Below the pieces are notes generated by a model that saw nothing but the letters and a program-made list of their open reading frames with translations, was not told where the DNA came from and searched no databases. This document shows, in pieces, positions 1-8,050 of a stretch of 31,942 nucleotides of DNA. Position numbers and translations under genes: made by a program. This stretch comes from GCA-003244245 sp039924425. GTDB taxonomy: Bacteria; Actinomycetota; Actinomycetes; Mycobacteriales; Pseudonocardiaceae. Location of the stretch: positions 1-31,942 of the forward strand of contig JBDTAX010000034.1 in NCBI GenBank assembly GCA_039924425.1. The letters run 5' to 3'. Position 1 is the stretch's first letter; every line of letters begins with the position of its first letter.

Positions 1-184
1 TGCAGACCAGCCCACCACGGCCGCTACCCGTTTCAGTCGAGTCTGAGCTCCGACAGGCGAGCCCGCGCGACGACACCTGCAGCCACACCGCTCGGGGATG
101 ATCAGGGGGCTAGAGCGCGTATAGGGCGCAGCCACCCGCAAACCACCGGATATGCCCGGACGACACCGGACACGGCAAAGATCA

Positions 185-215
185 GCCCCCGACCGTGTTC
201 CTGCTGGTCGGGGGC
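185..215 (-). terminator. Hairpin downstream of tRNA-Tyr
   Basis: A perfect 10-bp inverted repeat (185-194 with 206-215) with an 11-nt loop lies 15 bases beyond the tRNA 3' end. Read on the minus strand it is followed by a short T run (TGATCTTT). Position and symmetry fit an intrinsic terminator for the tRNA transcript; the weak T tract is usual in high-GC actinobacteria. Confidence 0.7.
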
Positions 216-229
216 CGTTCCTACTGGTG

Positions 230-312
230 TGGCGGGTCAAGGATTCGAACCTTGGAAGGCATCAGCCGACGGATTTACAGTCCGCTCCCATTGGCCGCTC
301 GGGCAACCCGCC
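230..312 (-). tRNA. tRNA-Tyr (anticodon GTA)
   Basis: The reverse complement folds as a long-variable-arm (class II) tRNA of 83 nt. The 7-bp acceptor stem starts GGCGGGT and pairs with ACCCGCC, followed by discriminator A. The anticodon loop CTGTAAA has GTA at complement 276-278, and the T arm reads GGTTCGAATCC. A long variable arm with GTA identifies bacterial tRNA-Tyr. The 3' CCA is not encoded (CAC follows the discriminator), so it must be added by the CCA-adding enzyme. A TAGTAT hexamer on the minus strand at 344-349 is a possible -10 box, without a clear -35. Confidence 0.96.
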
Positions 313-411
313 TGGTGGCCGGGTGCGCCGGCCGTGGGTGACGATACTACACAGGGTCAGGCCGGCGTAGCGGGTAAGGTTGCGCACCGGGCGGGGCGGA
401 AGGAGACTGCG

Positions 412-903
412 GTGGCGGATCCATCGTTCGACGTGGTGAGCAAGGTTGACCGGCAGGAAGTGGACAACGCGCTCAACCAGGCGGCCAAGGAGCTGGCGAC
501 CCGGTTCGACTTCCGGGGCACCGGGGCGACGGTGGTCTGGGCCGGGGATGAGGCGATGACGATCGAGGCGCAGACCGAGGAGCGCTGCCGGGCCGCGATC
601 GACGTGGTCAAGAGCAAGCTGATCAAGCGGGGCATCTCGCTGAAGGCCCTCGAGGTGGACGAGCCGGCCATCTCGGGCAAGGTCTACCGGAGTACTGGGC
701 GCATCCTGCAGGGCATCAGCCAGGACAAGGCCAAGGAGATCTCCAAGGCGGTCCGGGACGAGAAGCTCAAGGGCGTGCAGGCCCAGATCCAGGGCGATCA
801 GCTACGCGTCTCGGGCAAGAAGCGCGACGACCTGCAAGCCGTCATCGCCCTGCTGAAGAACCACGACTTCGGCGTCGCGCTGCAGTTCACCAATTATCGA
901 TAG
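412..903 (+). CDS. yajQ: YajQ family nucleotide-binding protein
   Basis: A 163-residue protein matching the usual length of the YajQ/UPF0234 family, with the N-terminal pattern DPSFDVVSKVD and the family end NHDFGVALQFTNYR. YajQ has two ferredoxin-like domains and has been reported as a cyclic di-GMP-binding effector in some Gram-negative bacteria; its role in actinobacteria is not established. The frame is open upstream to 229, but that part runs through the divergent tRNA-Tyr. I choose the GTG at 412 because AGGAG (401-405) sits six bases before it and the family begins at this point. It probably forms its own short transcript; the next gene starts 44 bases after the stop. Confidence 0.93.
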   Translation: MADPSFDVVSKVDRQEVDNALNQAAKELATRFDFRGTGATVVWAGDEAMTIEAQTEERCRAAIDVVKSKLIKRGISLKALEVDEPAISGKVYRSTGRILQGISQDKAKEISKAVRDEKLKGVQAQIQGDQLRVSGKKRDDLQAVIALLKNHDFGVALQFTNYR

Positions 904-916
904 ACCCGGCCTGGTG

Positions 917-931
917 GAGGTGCCACACCTC
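917..931. promoter_or_regulatory. Small hairpin before the SBP ribosome site
   Basis: GAGGTG (917-922) and CACCTC (926-931) form a 6-bp stem with a 3-base loop, directly abutting the GGAAAGGA ribosome-binding site (932-939) of the next gene. It could be a weak terminator for yajQ or could modulate initiation of the transporter mRNA. The stem is short, so this is tentative. Confidence 0.3.
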
Positions 932-947
932 GGAAAGGATCAGGGTC

Positions 948-2780
948 ATGTCGACGGCGCGGAAGTACCCACCGAAGGTGTGGGTGGTTCTCATCTCGAT
1001 CACCGCGCTGCTCGTGGCTGGCTGCGCCGGTGTGACGACACCGAGCACCGGGCGGCCGATGCAAGGCGGGGTCGCCACCTTCGCCGAACCGGCGAACACC
1101 ACTCCGAACTACATCTTCCCGTTCATGCCGGCCGAATACCTCAGCGTCATCACGGTTTCAGACTTCCAATACCTCATGTACCGGCCCCTGTACTGGTTCG
1201 GCGACAACGGCCAACCCGTACTGAACGACAAACTCAGTCTCGCCAACCACCCAACCTTCGCCGACGACAACCGCACCGTGACCGTGACGTTGCGCGACTA
1301 CGCGTGGTCGGACAACACGAAGGTGACAGCGGATGGCATCGTCTTCTGGATCAACATGATGAAGGCGGAGAAAAAGAACTGGGGCGCATACGTACCCGGC
1401 GGGATCCCGGACGACATCGACTCGGTGACCGCGGACTCGCCGAACCAGGTGACCTTCCAGCTGAACAAGAGCTACAGCGCGGAATGGTTCGTCTACAACG
1501 AGCTCAGCCAGATCACTCCGCTGCCGCACTCCTGGGACCGCACGGTGAGCGGGACCAGCGACTGCGAACACCATGTCAGCGACTGCACGGGCGTCTACAA
1601 CTACCTCGCCGACCAGGCGAAGAGCCTCAACAGCTACGCCACGAACCCGCTCTGGCAAGTGGTGGACGGCCCCTGGCGGCTGAAGTCCTTCAACGCCGAT
1701 GGCAACATCAGTTTCATCCCCAACCCGTCCTACTCGGGACCGAACAAGCCGCATCTCGCTCAGTTCAACGAAGCGCCGTTCTCCGACACCGCCGCTGAGT
1801 ACAACGTGCTGCGCTCCGGCGACAACTCCGTTCAGGTCGGCTTCCTGCCGCCGGAGGACGCGCCAGCCAAACCGGACAACCAGAACGTGGGGCACAACCC
1901 ACTGGAGGACAACTACACGCTCGACCGGTGGTTCAGCTTCGCGGTCAACTACTTTCCACTGAACAATCACAACCCGACGGTCGGCCCGATCTTCCAGCAG
2001 CAGTATTTCCGGCAAGCCCTGGAATCCCTCGTGGACCAGAAATCGATCATCAAGGCGGCGGTGCACGGGTACGGCGCGACGACCAATGGGCCGGTGCCAA
2101 CGACCCCGAAGAACCCGTACGCCAGCGACACCACCGAGCCCAATCCATTCACCTACGATCCTGCTCGGGCGCAGAAACTGCTGGCCGAGCACGGTTGGAG
2201 CACTCCGCGCGACGACGTGGGGAGCTGCCAGCGGCCGGGCACCGGCCCGGACCAATGTGGTCCCGGGGTGAAAGCCGGCGCGCAGCTGGACTTCCAGCTC
2301 ATGTACGCCTCCGGCAGCCCGCGGGTTGCGCTGTCGATGCAGCAGCTGCAATCCTCGGCCACCAAGGTCGGCATCAAGCTCGACCTGCGCGGAGCACCCT
2401 TCAACACCGTGATCGGCACCGCCATCCCCTGCGATACCGGCAAACCCGACTGCAACTGGGAAATGGGCAACTGGGGCGCGGGCTGGGTGTTCTCCCCGGA
2501 CTACTACCCCACCGGTGAACTGATCTTCGGCACCGGCGCCGGATCCAACACAGCCAACTTCTCCGACCCGAAGCTGGACCAGCTCATCGCCGCAACCCAG
2601 CACAGTGACTCGGCAGCGGCTTTGCGGGCCTACACCCAGTACGGCTCAGAAACCGTGCCGGCCATCTGGGAGCCGAACGCCGACTATCAAGAGACAGAAA
2701 TCGCGAACAACCTCAAGGGGATTACTCCGCAGAACCCGTACCTGAACATCACGCCGGAGGATTGGTACTACGTGCAATGA
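948..2780 (+). CDS. ABC transporter solute-binding lipoprotein, family 5
   Basis: This is a 610-residue extracellular solute-binding protein of the peptide/opine/nickel type (SBP_bac_5). The N-terminus has basic residues, a hydrophobic stretch (residues 11-24) and the lipobox LVAGC with the lipidated cysteine at 26, so it should be tethered to the outer face of the membrane. The rest resembles OppA/DppA proteins, including segments such as FRQALESLVDQ and YDPARAQKLLAEHGW. Substrate specificity cannot be read from sequence. GGAAAGGA lies eight bases before the ATG. Its stop overlaps the start of the first permease as ATGA, so translation is coupled. It is the first gene of a three-gene import operon without ATPase genes. 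Confidence 0.93.
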   Translation: MSTARKYPPKVWVVLISITALLVAGCAGVTTPSTGRPMQGGVATFAEPANTTPNYIFPFMPAEYLSVITVSDFQYLMYRPLYWFGDNGQPVLNDKLSLANHPTFADDNRTVTVTLRDYAWSDNTKVTADGIVFWINMMKAEKKNWGAYVPGGIPDDIDSVTADSPNQVTFQLNKSYSAEWFVYNELSQITPLPHSWDRTVSGTSDCEHHVSDCTGVYNYLADQAKSLNSYATNPLWQVVDGPWRLKSFNADGNISFIPNPSYSGPNKPHLAQFNEAPFSDTAAEYNVLRSGDNSVQVGFLPPEDAPAKPDNQNVGHNPLEDNYTLDRWFSFAVNYFPLNNHNPTVGPIFQQQYFRQALESLVDQKSIIKAAVHGYGATTNGPVPTTPKNPYASDTTEPNPFTYDPARAQKLLAEHGWSTPRDDVGSCQRPGTGPDQCGPGVKAGAQLDFQLMYASGSPRVALSMQQLQSSATKVGIKLDLRGAPFNTVIGTAIPCDTGKPDCNWEMGNWGAGWVFSPDYYPTGELIFGTGAGSNTANFSDPKLDQLIAATQHSDSAAALRAYTQYGSETVPAIWEPNADYQETEIANNLKGITPQNPYLNITPEDWYYVQ

Positions 2781-3724
2781 CCGGATTCATCACCCGGCGG
2801 CTCCTGCAGGCCCTGGTCGTCGTCCTGCTCGTGACGGTGATCGTTTTCATTCTGCTGCACCTGCTGCCCGGCGGGCCAGCGCGCGCGCAACTCGGGCCAC
2901 GCGCCACCCCGGTGGCGATCGCGAACTTCAACCATCAGATGGGGTACGACCGCTCGCTGCCGATCCAGTACTGGAACTGGCTCACCCAGCTCGCCACCGG
3001 CAACCTCGGCTTCTCCACGAAGTTGAACCAGTCCGTCGTGTCACTGATCGGTGAGCGACTCCCCAAAACCCTGGTCCTCACGCTGCTGTCCACCGTCTTC
3101 GCGCTCGGCGTGGCGATTCCGCTTGGCATGGTACAAGCGGTCAAGCGCAACCACGCGGCGGATTACACCATCACCGTCTGGGCGTTCATCTTCTACGCGA
3201 CGCCACCGTTTTTCCTCGGCGTCGTGCTCATCGTGGTGTTCTCGGTCTCCCTGCCGATCCTGCCTGCGGAGGCGCCCCAGAGCTCCTCGCTGGTGGTGAT
3301 TCTGTCCCAACCCGCCGGGCTGGTGCTGCCGGTGCTGACCCTGGCCTTGCTGACCATCGCGCAGTTCTCCCGGTACATGCGCTCCTCGGTGATCGAGAAC
3401 CTCGCCGAGGACTACGTGCGGACCGCCCGCGCGAAAGGCGCCGGCGAACGAACAGTGTTGATAAACCACGTGCTGCGCAATTCGCTGATCCCGATCGTCA
3501 CCCTGCTCGGCCTGTCGCTGCCGGCGATCTTCTCCGGTGCGCTGATCACCGAGGCGGTGTTCAACTTCCCCGGCATGGGGCAGCTTTTCTGGACCGCCGC
3601 GCAAACCCAGGACTACCCGATCATGCTTGGCATCACCGTGCTCATCGGCGTGGCCACGGTGATCGGTTCGCTGCTGGCCGACCTCGCCTACGCCGCCCTC
3701 GACCCCCGGGTGAGGTTCGCATGA
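2777..3724 (+). CDS. ABC transporter permease, OppB/DppB type
   Basis: A 315-residue inner-membrane permease. The N-terminus TGFITRRLLQALVVVLLVTV followed by a membrane helix and a LPGGPAR segment is characteristic of DppB/OppB. The cytoplasmic EAA-type loop that contacts the ATPase is visible as YVRTARAKGAGE followed by HVLRNSLIP (about residues 215-240), and the C-terminus ends in the usual LDPRVRF pattern. The frame is open from a TTG at 2762, but the ATG at 2777 is preferred: it overlaps the upstream stop (ATGA) and gives the family N-terminus. It overlaps the next permease in the same way, so all three proteins are probably made in fixed proportion. Confidence 0.93.
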   Translation: MTGFITRRLLQALVVVLLVTVIVFILLHLLPGGPARAQLGPRATPVAIANFNHQMGYDRSLPIQYWNWLTQLATGNLGFSTKLNQSVVSLIGERLPKTLVLTLLSTVFALGVAIPLGMVQAVKRNHAADYTITVWAFIFYATPPFFLGVVLIVVFSVSLPILPAEAPQSSSLVVILSQPAGLVLPVLTLALLTIAQFSRYMRSSVIENLAEDYVRTARAKGAGERTVLINHVLRNSLIPIVTLLGLSLPAIFSGALITEAVFNFPGMGQLFWTAAQTQDYPIMLGITVLIGVATVIGSLLADLAYAALDPRVRFA

Positions 3725-4548
3725 AATCCGATTTCTTGGCGAACAAGCTCGCCGCGGTGGGTCTCGGCATCATCCTGCTGTTCATTCTGTTCTGTTACGT
3801 CGGACCGCTGCTCTATCACACCGACCAGGTGCACATCGACCTGTCCCAGGCCACGCTGCCGCCCTCGCGCGCGCATCCCCTGGGCACCAACGAGGTGGGC
3901 TACGACCAGCTCGGTCGGTTGATGGCCGGTGGGCAGTCCTCGCTCGAGGTGGGCATCGCCGCCGCCCTGCTGGCCACCGTCTTCGGCACGGTGTGGGGCG
4001 CGATTTCCGGGTACGCGGGCGGCGTTGTCGACGCCGCGATGATGCGCGTCATTGATGCGCTGCTCGCGGTGCCCGCGCTGTTCCTGCTGCTGTTCCTCAC
4101 CTCGATCGCGCGGCCCACCATCGGGCTGCTGATCCTGGTGATCGCGCTGATCTCGTGGCTCGGCCCCGCTCGACTGGTCCGCGGTCAGGCGTTGGTGTTG
4201 CGCACCAGGGACTACGTGACCTCGGTGCGGCTGATGGGCGGCGGCCCGTGGCGCACCGTGTTCCGGCACATCGCGCCGAACGCCATCGGCACCGTGGTGG
4301 TGAACGCGACCTTCCAGGTGGCGGACGCGATCCTGATCGTGGCCGCGCTGAGCTTCCTGGGCCTCGGCGTGCCACCGCCGGCCGCGAACTGGGGGGACAT
4401 GCTCTCCAACGGCATCAACTACACCTACGACGGCTACTGGTGGCTGATCTTCCCGCCCGGCGTGGCCATCGTCGCCGTGGTGGTCGCGTTCAACCTCATC
4501 GGTGACGCGTCGCGGGATGCGTTCGATGTCCGGTTGCGAACCCGATGA
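3721..4548 (+). CDS. ABC transporter permease, OppC/DppC type
   Basis: A 275-residue permease that pairs with the upstream OppB-type protein. It has an N-terminal membrane helix, a periplasmic segment ending in the family pattern HPLGTNEVGYDQLGRLMAGG, then a core of five helices. The EAA loop is at YVTSVRLMGGGPWRTVFRHIAPN, followed by the strongly conserved ALSFLGLGVPPPAANWGDML. It ends VRLRTR, close to the usual DppC end (RDALDPR.R). It starts at an ATGA overlap. In most such operons oppD and oppF ATPase genes follow; here the next frame is a nucleotidyltransferase, so the ATPase must come from elsewhere. Confidence 0.93.
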   Translation: MKSDFLANKLAAVGLGIILLFILFCYVGPLLYHTDQVHIDLSQATLPPSRAHPLGTNEVGYDQLGRLMAGGQSSLEVGIAAALLATVFGTVWGAISGYAGGVVDAAMMRVIDALLAVPALFLLLFLTSIARPTIGLLILVIALISWLGPARLVRGQALVLRTRDYVTSVRLMGGGPWRTVFRHIAPNAIGTVVVNATFQVADAILIVAALSFLGLGVPPPAANWGDMLSNGINYTYDGYWWLIFPPGVAIVAVVVAFNLIGDASRDAFDVRLRTR

Positions 4549-4555
4549 ACCTTCA

Positions 4556-5431
4556 GTGAAGGGGATCGTGCTGGCCGGTGGCAGTGGCACTCGGTTGTAC
4601 CCGGTCACCCGGGCCGTCTGCAAGCAGCTGCTGCCGGTGTACGACAAGCCGATGGTGTACTACCCGCTCTCGGTGCTCATGCTGGCCGGGATCCGGCGGA
4701 TTCTGGTCATCTCCACCCCGTCGGACCTGCCGTTGTTCCGCCGGCTGCTCGGGGACGGCGCCGCGCTGGGGTTGGTGCTGAGCTACGCCGAGCAGCCGCG
4801 GCCGGGCGGCCTGGCCGAAGCGTTCGTGATCGGCGCGGATTTCATCGCCGACGACCCGGTCGCGCTGGTGCTGGGTGACAACATCTTCTACGGCCCTGGC
4901 TTCTCCGGCCGGCTCCAGCAGTGCGTGGCCAGCGTGGACGGGTGCGTGCTGTTCGGGTATCCGGTCAAGGACCCGCAACGCTATGGGGTCGGTGAGGTCG
5001 ACGCGGTCGGAAAGCTGATCTCCATTGAGGAGAAGCCGCTGGCGCCCCGCTCGAACCGGGCGATCACCGGCCTGTACTTCTACGACAACGACGTGGTGGA
5101 CGTCGCGCGCTCGCTGACCCCGTCCGCGCGCGGCGAGCTGGAGATCACCGATGTGAACCGGCACTACCTGCGGCAGGGCCGGGCGACGCTGATCGACCTG
5201 GGCCGGGGCTTCGCCTGGCTGGACACTGGAACCCACGAGTCGCTGCTGGAGGCCGGCCAGTTCGTCCAGGTGCTCGAGCACCGGCAGGGAGTGCGGATCG
5301 CCTGCCTGGAGGAGATCGCGCTGCGGATGGGCTTCATCGACGCCGACACCTGCTACGCGCTGGGCCAGGCCCTGGCGGCGTCCAGCTACGGCCAGTACGT
5401 GATGGAGATCGCCCGCAGCGCGCTGACCTAG
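4556..5431 (+). CDS. rmlA: Glucose-1-phosphate thymidylyltransferase
   Basis: A 291-residue nucleotidyltransferase catalysing dTTP + glucose-1-phosphate to dTDP-glucose + PPi, the entry step to dTDP-rhamnose and other dTDP-deoxysugars. The nucleotide-binding signature LAGGSGTRLYP comes at residues 6-16, followed by KQLLPVYDKPMVYYPLSVLM. Also present are LGDNIFYG, GELEITDVNRHYL and GRGFAWLDTGTHESLLEAG, all typical of RmlA. The frame is open from 4502, but the GTG at 4556 gives the family N-terminus MKGIVLAGG and a normal length; no good ribosome site precedes it. It begins 7 bases after the permease stop, suggesting co-transcription. rmlB, rmlC and rmlD are not adjacent, so the pathway is dispersed or the gene serves a remote cluster. 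Confidence 0.93.
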   Translation: MKGIVLAGGSGTRLYPVTRAVCKQLLPVYDKPMVYYPLSVLMLAGIRRILVISTPSDLPLFRRLLGDGAALGLVLSYAEQPRPGGLAEAFVIGADFIADDPVALVLGDNIFYGPGFSGRLQQCVASVDGCVLFGYPVKDPQRYGVGEVDAVGKLISIEEKPLAPRSNRAITGLYFYDNDVVDVARSLTPSARGELEITDVNRHYLRQGRATLIDLGRGFAWLDTGTHESLLEAGQFVQVLEHRQGVRIACLEEIALRMGFIDADTCYALGQALAASSYGQYVMEIARSALT

Positions 5432-5454
5432 CGGCCCATTGACCCCATGGGTCA

Positions 5455-6318
5455 TTACAACTGGCGGCGGGCCATCTCTTCCAGGCGGTGCACCCGCTCG
5501 GCGATGGGCGGGTGAGTGGAGAACAACCGCGCGGCGCCATCACCCACCCGGAACGGGTTGGCGATCATCAGGTGGGAGTGCGCGGCCAGCGCGGGCTCGG
5601 GGCGCAGCGGCGCCAGCTGGGTGCCGCGCTCCAGCTTGCGCAACGCGCTGGCCAGCGCCAGCGGGTCACCGGTGAGCGCGGCGCCGGAGGCGTCGGCCTG
5701 GTACTCCCGCGACCGGCTCACCGCCATCTGTACGATGCCGGCCGCGATCGGACCGAGCAGCGCGATCAGCAACATCGCGATCGGGTTCGAGCGGTCCCGA
5801 CCACCACCGCCGAACAGGCCCGCGAACATCGCCAGATTCGACATTGCGCTGACCATTCCGGCCAGTGCCCCGGCGACGGAGGAGATGAGGATGTCCCGGT
5901 TGTAGACGTGCGACAGCTCGTGGCCGAGCACCCCGCGCAGTTCCCGCTCATTTAACAGCTCGAGGATCCCGACGGTGCAGCACACTGCGGCGTGCCGCGG
6001 GCTGCGGCCGGTGGCGAAAGCGTTGGGCGCTGGGGTGGGACTGACGTACAGCCGCGGCATCGGGGCCCGCGCGTCGGTCGCCAGCTGCCGCACAATGCGA
6101 TACATCACGGGCTGCTCGGGCTCGGACACCGGCCGGGCGCGCATGGCGCGCAACGCGAGCTTGTCGGAGTTGAAGTACGTGTAGGCGTTCATCCCGACCA
6201 CGAACACCAGCGCGAAGAGCACCCCGCCGCGGCCGAAGAACGACCCGATCAGCACCACCAGCGCCGACATCCCGCCGAGCAGCAGCGCGGTCTTCAGCCC
6301 GTTGACGTGGTTGTGCAC
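5455..6318 (-). CDS. htpX: HtpX-type membrane zinc metalloprotease (M48)
   Basis: A 287-residue M48B protease. Two hydrophobic segments (about 9-28 and 31-49) precede the catalytic domain. The zinc motif HELSH is at residues 133-137 within GVLGHELSHVYNRD, and the third ligand E205 lies in SREYQAD. Two further hydrophobic segments (144-170 and 180-200) lie between them. The N-terminus MHNHVNGLKTALLLGGMSAL is what actinobacterial HtpX proteins look like. The GTG start at 6318 has GGGAGG (6329-6334 complement) ten bases upstream. HtpX takes part in quality control of membrane proteins. It lies 35 bases downstream of the dimethylargininase gene in the same direction, and its stop converges with rmlA. 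Confidence 0.94.
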   Translation of the reverse strand: MHNHVNGLKTALLLGGMSALVVLIGSFFGRGGVLFALVFVVGMNAYTYFNSDKLALRAMRARPVSEPEQPVMYRIVRQLATDARAPMPRLYVSPTPAPNAFATGRSPRHAAVCCTVGILELLNERELRGVLGHELSHVYNRDILISSVAGALAGMVSAMSNLAMFAGLFGGGGRDRSNPIAMLLIALLGPIAAGIVQMAVSRSREYQADASGAALTGDPLALASALRKLERGTQLAPLRPEPALAAHSHLMIANPFRVGDGAARLFSTHPPIAERVHRLEEMARRQL

Positions 6319-6353
6319 AGTTCGTCAGCCTCCCGGGTATTGTCGGGCTCCAC

Positions 6354-7196
6354 TTAGTGCAACGCGCTCACCAGGCGCGGGGTTCCTCGATTGCTGCGCA
6401 GCGACAGCTCCAGGGTGCAACACCGGGGACCGCCACCGGCCCGGCGGAGTTCGGAGACCTCGACGAACACCGGCTCGAAGCCGAGGACGGCCAGCGCGCG
6501 GCCCAGCCCCACCGCTTCTCGCGGCAGCACCACCGAGCGGCCATCAGAAACGCCGTTGAGCCCCAGGCACTGCGCGTCCGCCGGGCTGGCGAGCACCGCG
6601 TCGGGGAACAACCGGGCCAGCACCCGCCGCGAGCCCGGCGAGAACGCCGCCGGGTAGTAGGCGATCCGCGGGGCGGTGGGTGAATCGTCGAGCACCAGCA
6701 GGCAGGTGTCGAGGTGGTAGTAGTAGGGATCCACCAGCCGCAGCGAGATCACCGGCACCCCGAACAATTCCTGCGCCTCGGCGTGCGCCGCCGGCTCGGT
6801 GCGAAACCCGGTGCCGGCCAGCAGCAGGCTGCCGGTCCAGATGAAGTCGCCCGCGCCCTCGTTGACCGCGCTGGGCATCACCATGCCGGGCGCGCCGTGC
6901 GCGCGGAACCAGCGCTGGTAGTGCGCCGCCTCAGCGGCCCGCTGCGCGTGCCGGAACCGGGCGCCCAGCACGACGCCATCGATCACGGTGCCGGCGTTGG
7001 CCGCGAACACCATGTCCGGCAGGCCCGGCTCAGGCTCGATCACCTCCACGGTGTGCCCAAGGTCGCGGTAGGTGCTGGCCAGCTCACTCCACTGGGCCAT
7101 CGCCCGCGAGGTGTCCACCGGCTGGGTGGGATCCATCCAGGGGTTGATCACGTAACTCACCGTGAAGTACCGCGGCGGGCACATCAGGTATCGCAT
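6354..7196 (-). CDS. ddaH: Dimethylarginine dimethylaminohydrolase-like amidinohydrolase
   Basis: A 280-residue member of the DDAH/arginine deiminase pentein fold. Substrate-site motifs are PDMVFAANAG (60-69) and EGAGDF (113-118). The catalytic histidine sits in YYYHLDTCLLVL (H161), and the nucleophilic cysteine near the C-terminus in GGGPRCCTLE (C259 or C260). Such enzymes hydrolyse methylated arginines, or arginine-like guanidines, to citrulline plus an amine. The start (ATG 7196) has GAGG a few bases upstream. The gene diverges from the crotonase-like gene across a 55-bp gap with a perfect palindrome, and is followed by htpX. Exact substrate is inferred; ornithine aminotransferase, a frequent neighbour, is not in this window. 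Confidence 0.85.
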   Translation of the reverse strand: MRYLMCPPRYFTVSYVINPWMDPTQPVDTSRAMAQWSELASTYRDLGHTVEVIEPEPGLPDMVFAANAGTVIDGVVLGARFRHAQRAAEAAHYQRWFRAHGAPGMVMPSAVNEGAGDFIWTGSLLLAGTGFRTEPAAHAEAQELFGVPVISLRLVDPYYYHLDTCLLVLDDSPTAPRIAYYPAAFSPGSRRVLARLFPDAVLASPADAQCLGLNGVSDGRSVVLPREAVGLGRALAVLGFEPVFVEVSELRRAGGGPRCCTLELSLRSNRGTPRLVSALH

Positions 7197-7204
7197 GGTC
7201 AGAC

Positions 7205-7250
7205 CTCGTGAGTGGTGTTAGGTGCTCTGGCACTGCTACACACTCACGAG
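7205..7250. promoter_or_regulatory. Palindromic operator-like site between divergent genes
   Basis: CTCGTGAGTG (7205-7214) and CACTCACGAG (7241-7250) form a perfect 10-bp inverted repeat spaced by 26 bp. Each arm lies immediately upstream of one start codon (ATG 7196 minus, ATG 7252 plus), so each gene reads CACTCACGAG just before its start. Candidate -10 boxes inside are TAACAC (minus, 7215-7220) and TACACA (plus, 7237-7242). A shared regulator binding both arms would control the pair symmetrically. Confidence 0.5.
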
Positions 7251-7251
7251 T

Positions 7252-8037
7252 ATGAACGTGTTTCTGGAACGCCGGGGTGGCGTCGCGGTGCTGACGGTGT
7301 CCGATCCGGCCCGCCGCAACGCGCTGAGCCGTGAGCTGTCCGATCTGCTGGCCCGGGCCGTCGCGACGTGTGACGGTGACGAGTCGGTGCACGCCGTCGT
7401 GATCACCGGCGCGCCGCCCGCGTTCTGCGCCGGCGCCGACCTCGGGGTGCTCACCGCCGCCGCCGAGTCCGGCTCAGCGGCCGACCTGCAGCACATCTAC
7501 TCCGGTTTTCTCGCGGTCGCGAATGCCGCGCTGCCCACCATCGCCGCCGTAGGCGGGCCCGCGGTGGGCGCCGGGCTCAACCTGGCGCTGGCCTGCGACC
7601 TGCGTCTGGTCGGCCCAGGCGCGTCCTTCGACGCGCGTTTCCTGCGGTTGGGCATCCATCCCGGCGGCGGCATGACGTGGTTGGCGCAGCGCGCCGCAGG
7701 TGCCCAGACCGCCGCGGCGATGACGCTGTTCGGTGAGCCGCTGGACGCCCGCGAGGCGGTGCGCACCGGCCTGGCGCATCGCCTGGTCGAAGTGGCGGGC
7801 GACCCGCACTCCCCCGCCGCGCACGAGGCGCTGGTGGCCGCCGCGGTGGAATTCGCCCGCCGGGCCGCGGCCGCACCCCGCGACCTGGTGCTCGCCACCA
7901 AGGCCGCCCTGCGAGCCACCGCCGTGATGGCCAAGCACGCCGACGCGGTGACCTACGAGACCGCCCCCCAACTGGCCTCCCTACGCTCCGAAGCATTCAC
8001 CAAGTCGATCGCCTCAGCCCGACCGCACCGCGCGTGA
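7252..8037 (+). CDS. Crotonase-fold protein (enoyl-CoA hydratase family)
   Basis: A 261-residue crotonase-superfamily protein. The oxyanion-hole segments are visible: VITGAPPAFCAGADLGVL (about 49-66) and IAAVGGPAVGAGLNLALACDL (97-117). The two glutamates that add water in true enoyl-CoA hydratases are absent: the CEL position reads LNL (N110), and the QPE position reads ARF (F130). It may therefore act as another crotonase-type CoA enzyme (isomerase, thioesterase, decarboxylase) or be catalytically different. The ATG at 7252 is chosen over the in-frame GTG at 7222, which would lie inside the shared palindromic control region. No strong ribosome site is present; TACACA nine bases upstream could support a leaderless mRNA. 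Confidence 0.88.
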   Translation: MNVFLERRGGVAVLTVSDPARRNALSRELSDLLARAVATCDGDESVHAVVITGAPPAFCAGADLGVLTAAAESGSAADLQHIYSGFLAVANAALPTIAAVGGPAVGAGLNLALACDLRLVGPGASFDARFLRLGIHPGGGMTWLAQRAAGAQTAAAMTLFGEPLDAREAVRTGLAHRLVEVAGDPHSPAAHEALVAAAVEFARRAAAAPRDLVLATKAALRATAVMAKHADAVTYETAPQLASLRSEAFTKSIASARPHRA

Positions 8038-8050
8038 GCTGCGGGGGGTC

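Noticed and set aside
152..370. Plus-strand open frame of 72 codons at the left end
   Set aside because: It reads through the complement of tRNA-Tyr (the VKDSNLG type of peptide is a known tRNA shadow) and has no ribosome site or family.
1158..2603. 481-codon minus-strand frame
   Set aside because: Antisense to the solute-binding lipoprotein, which has clear family motifs; the long frame is a by-product of GC-rich codon positions.
4553..5455. 300-codon minus-strand frame
   Set aside because: Antisense to rmlA with low-complexity His/Gln/Arg composition typical of shadows.
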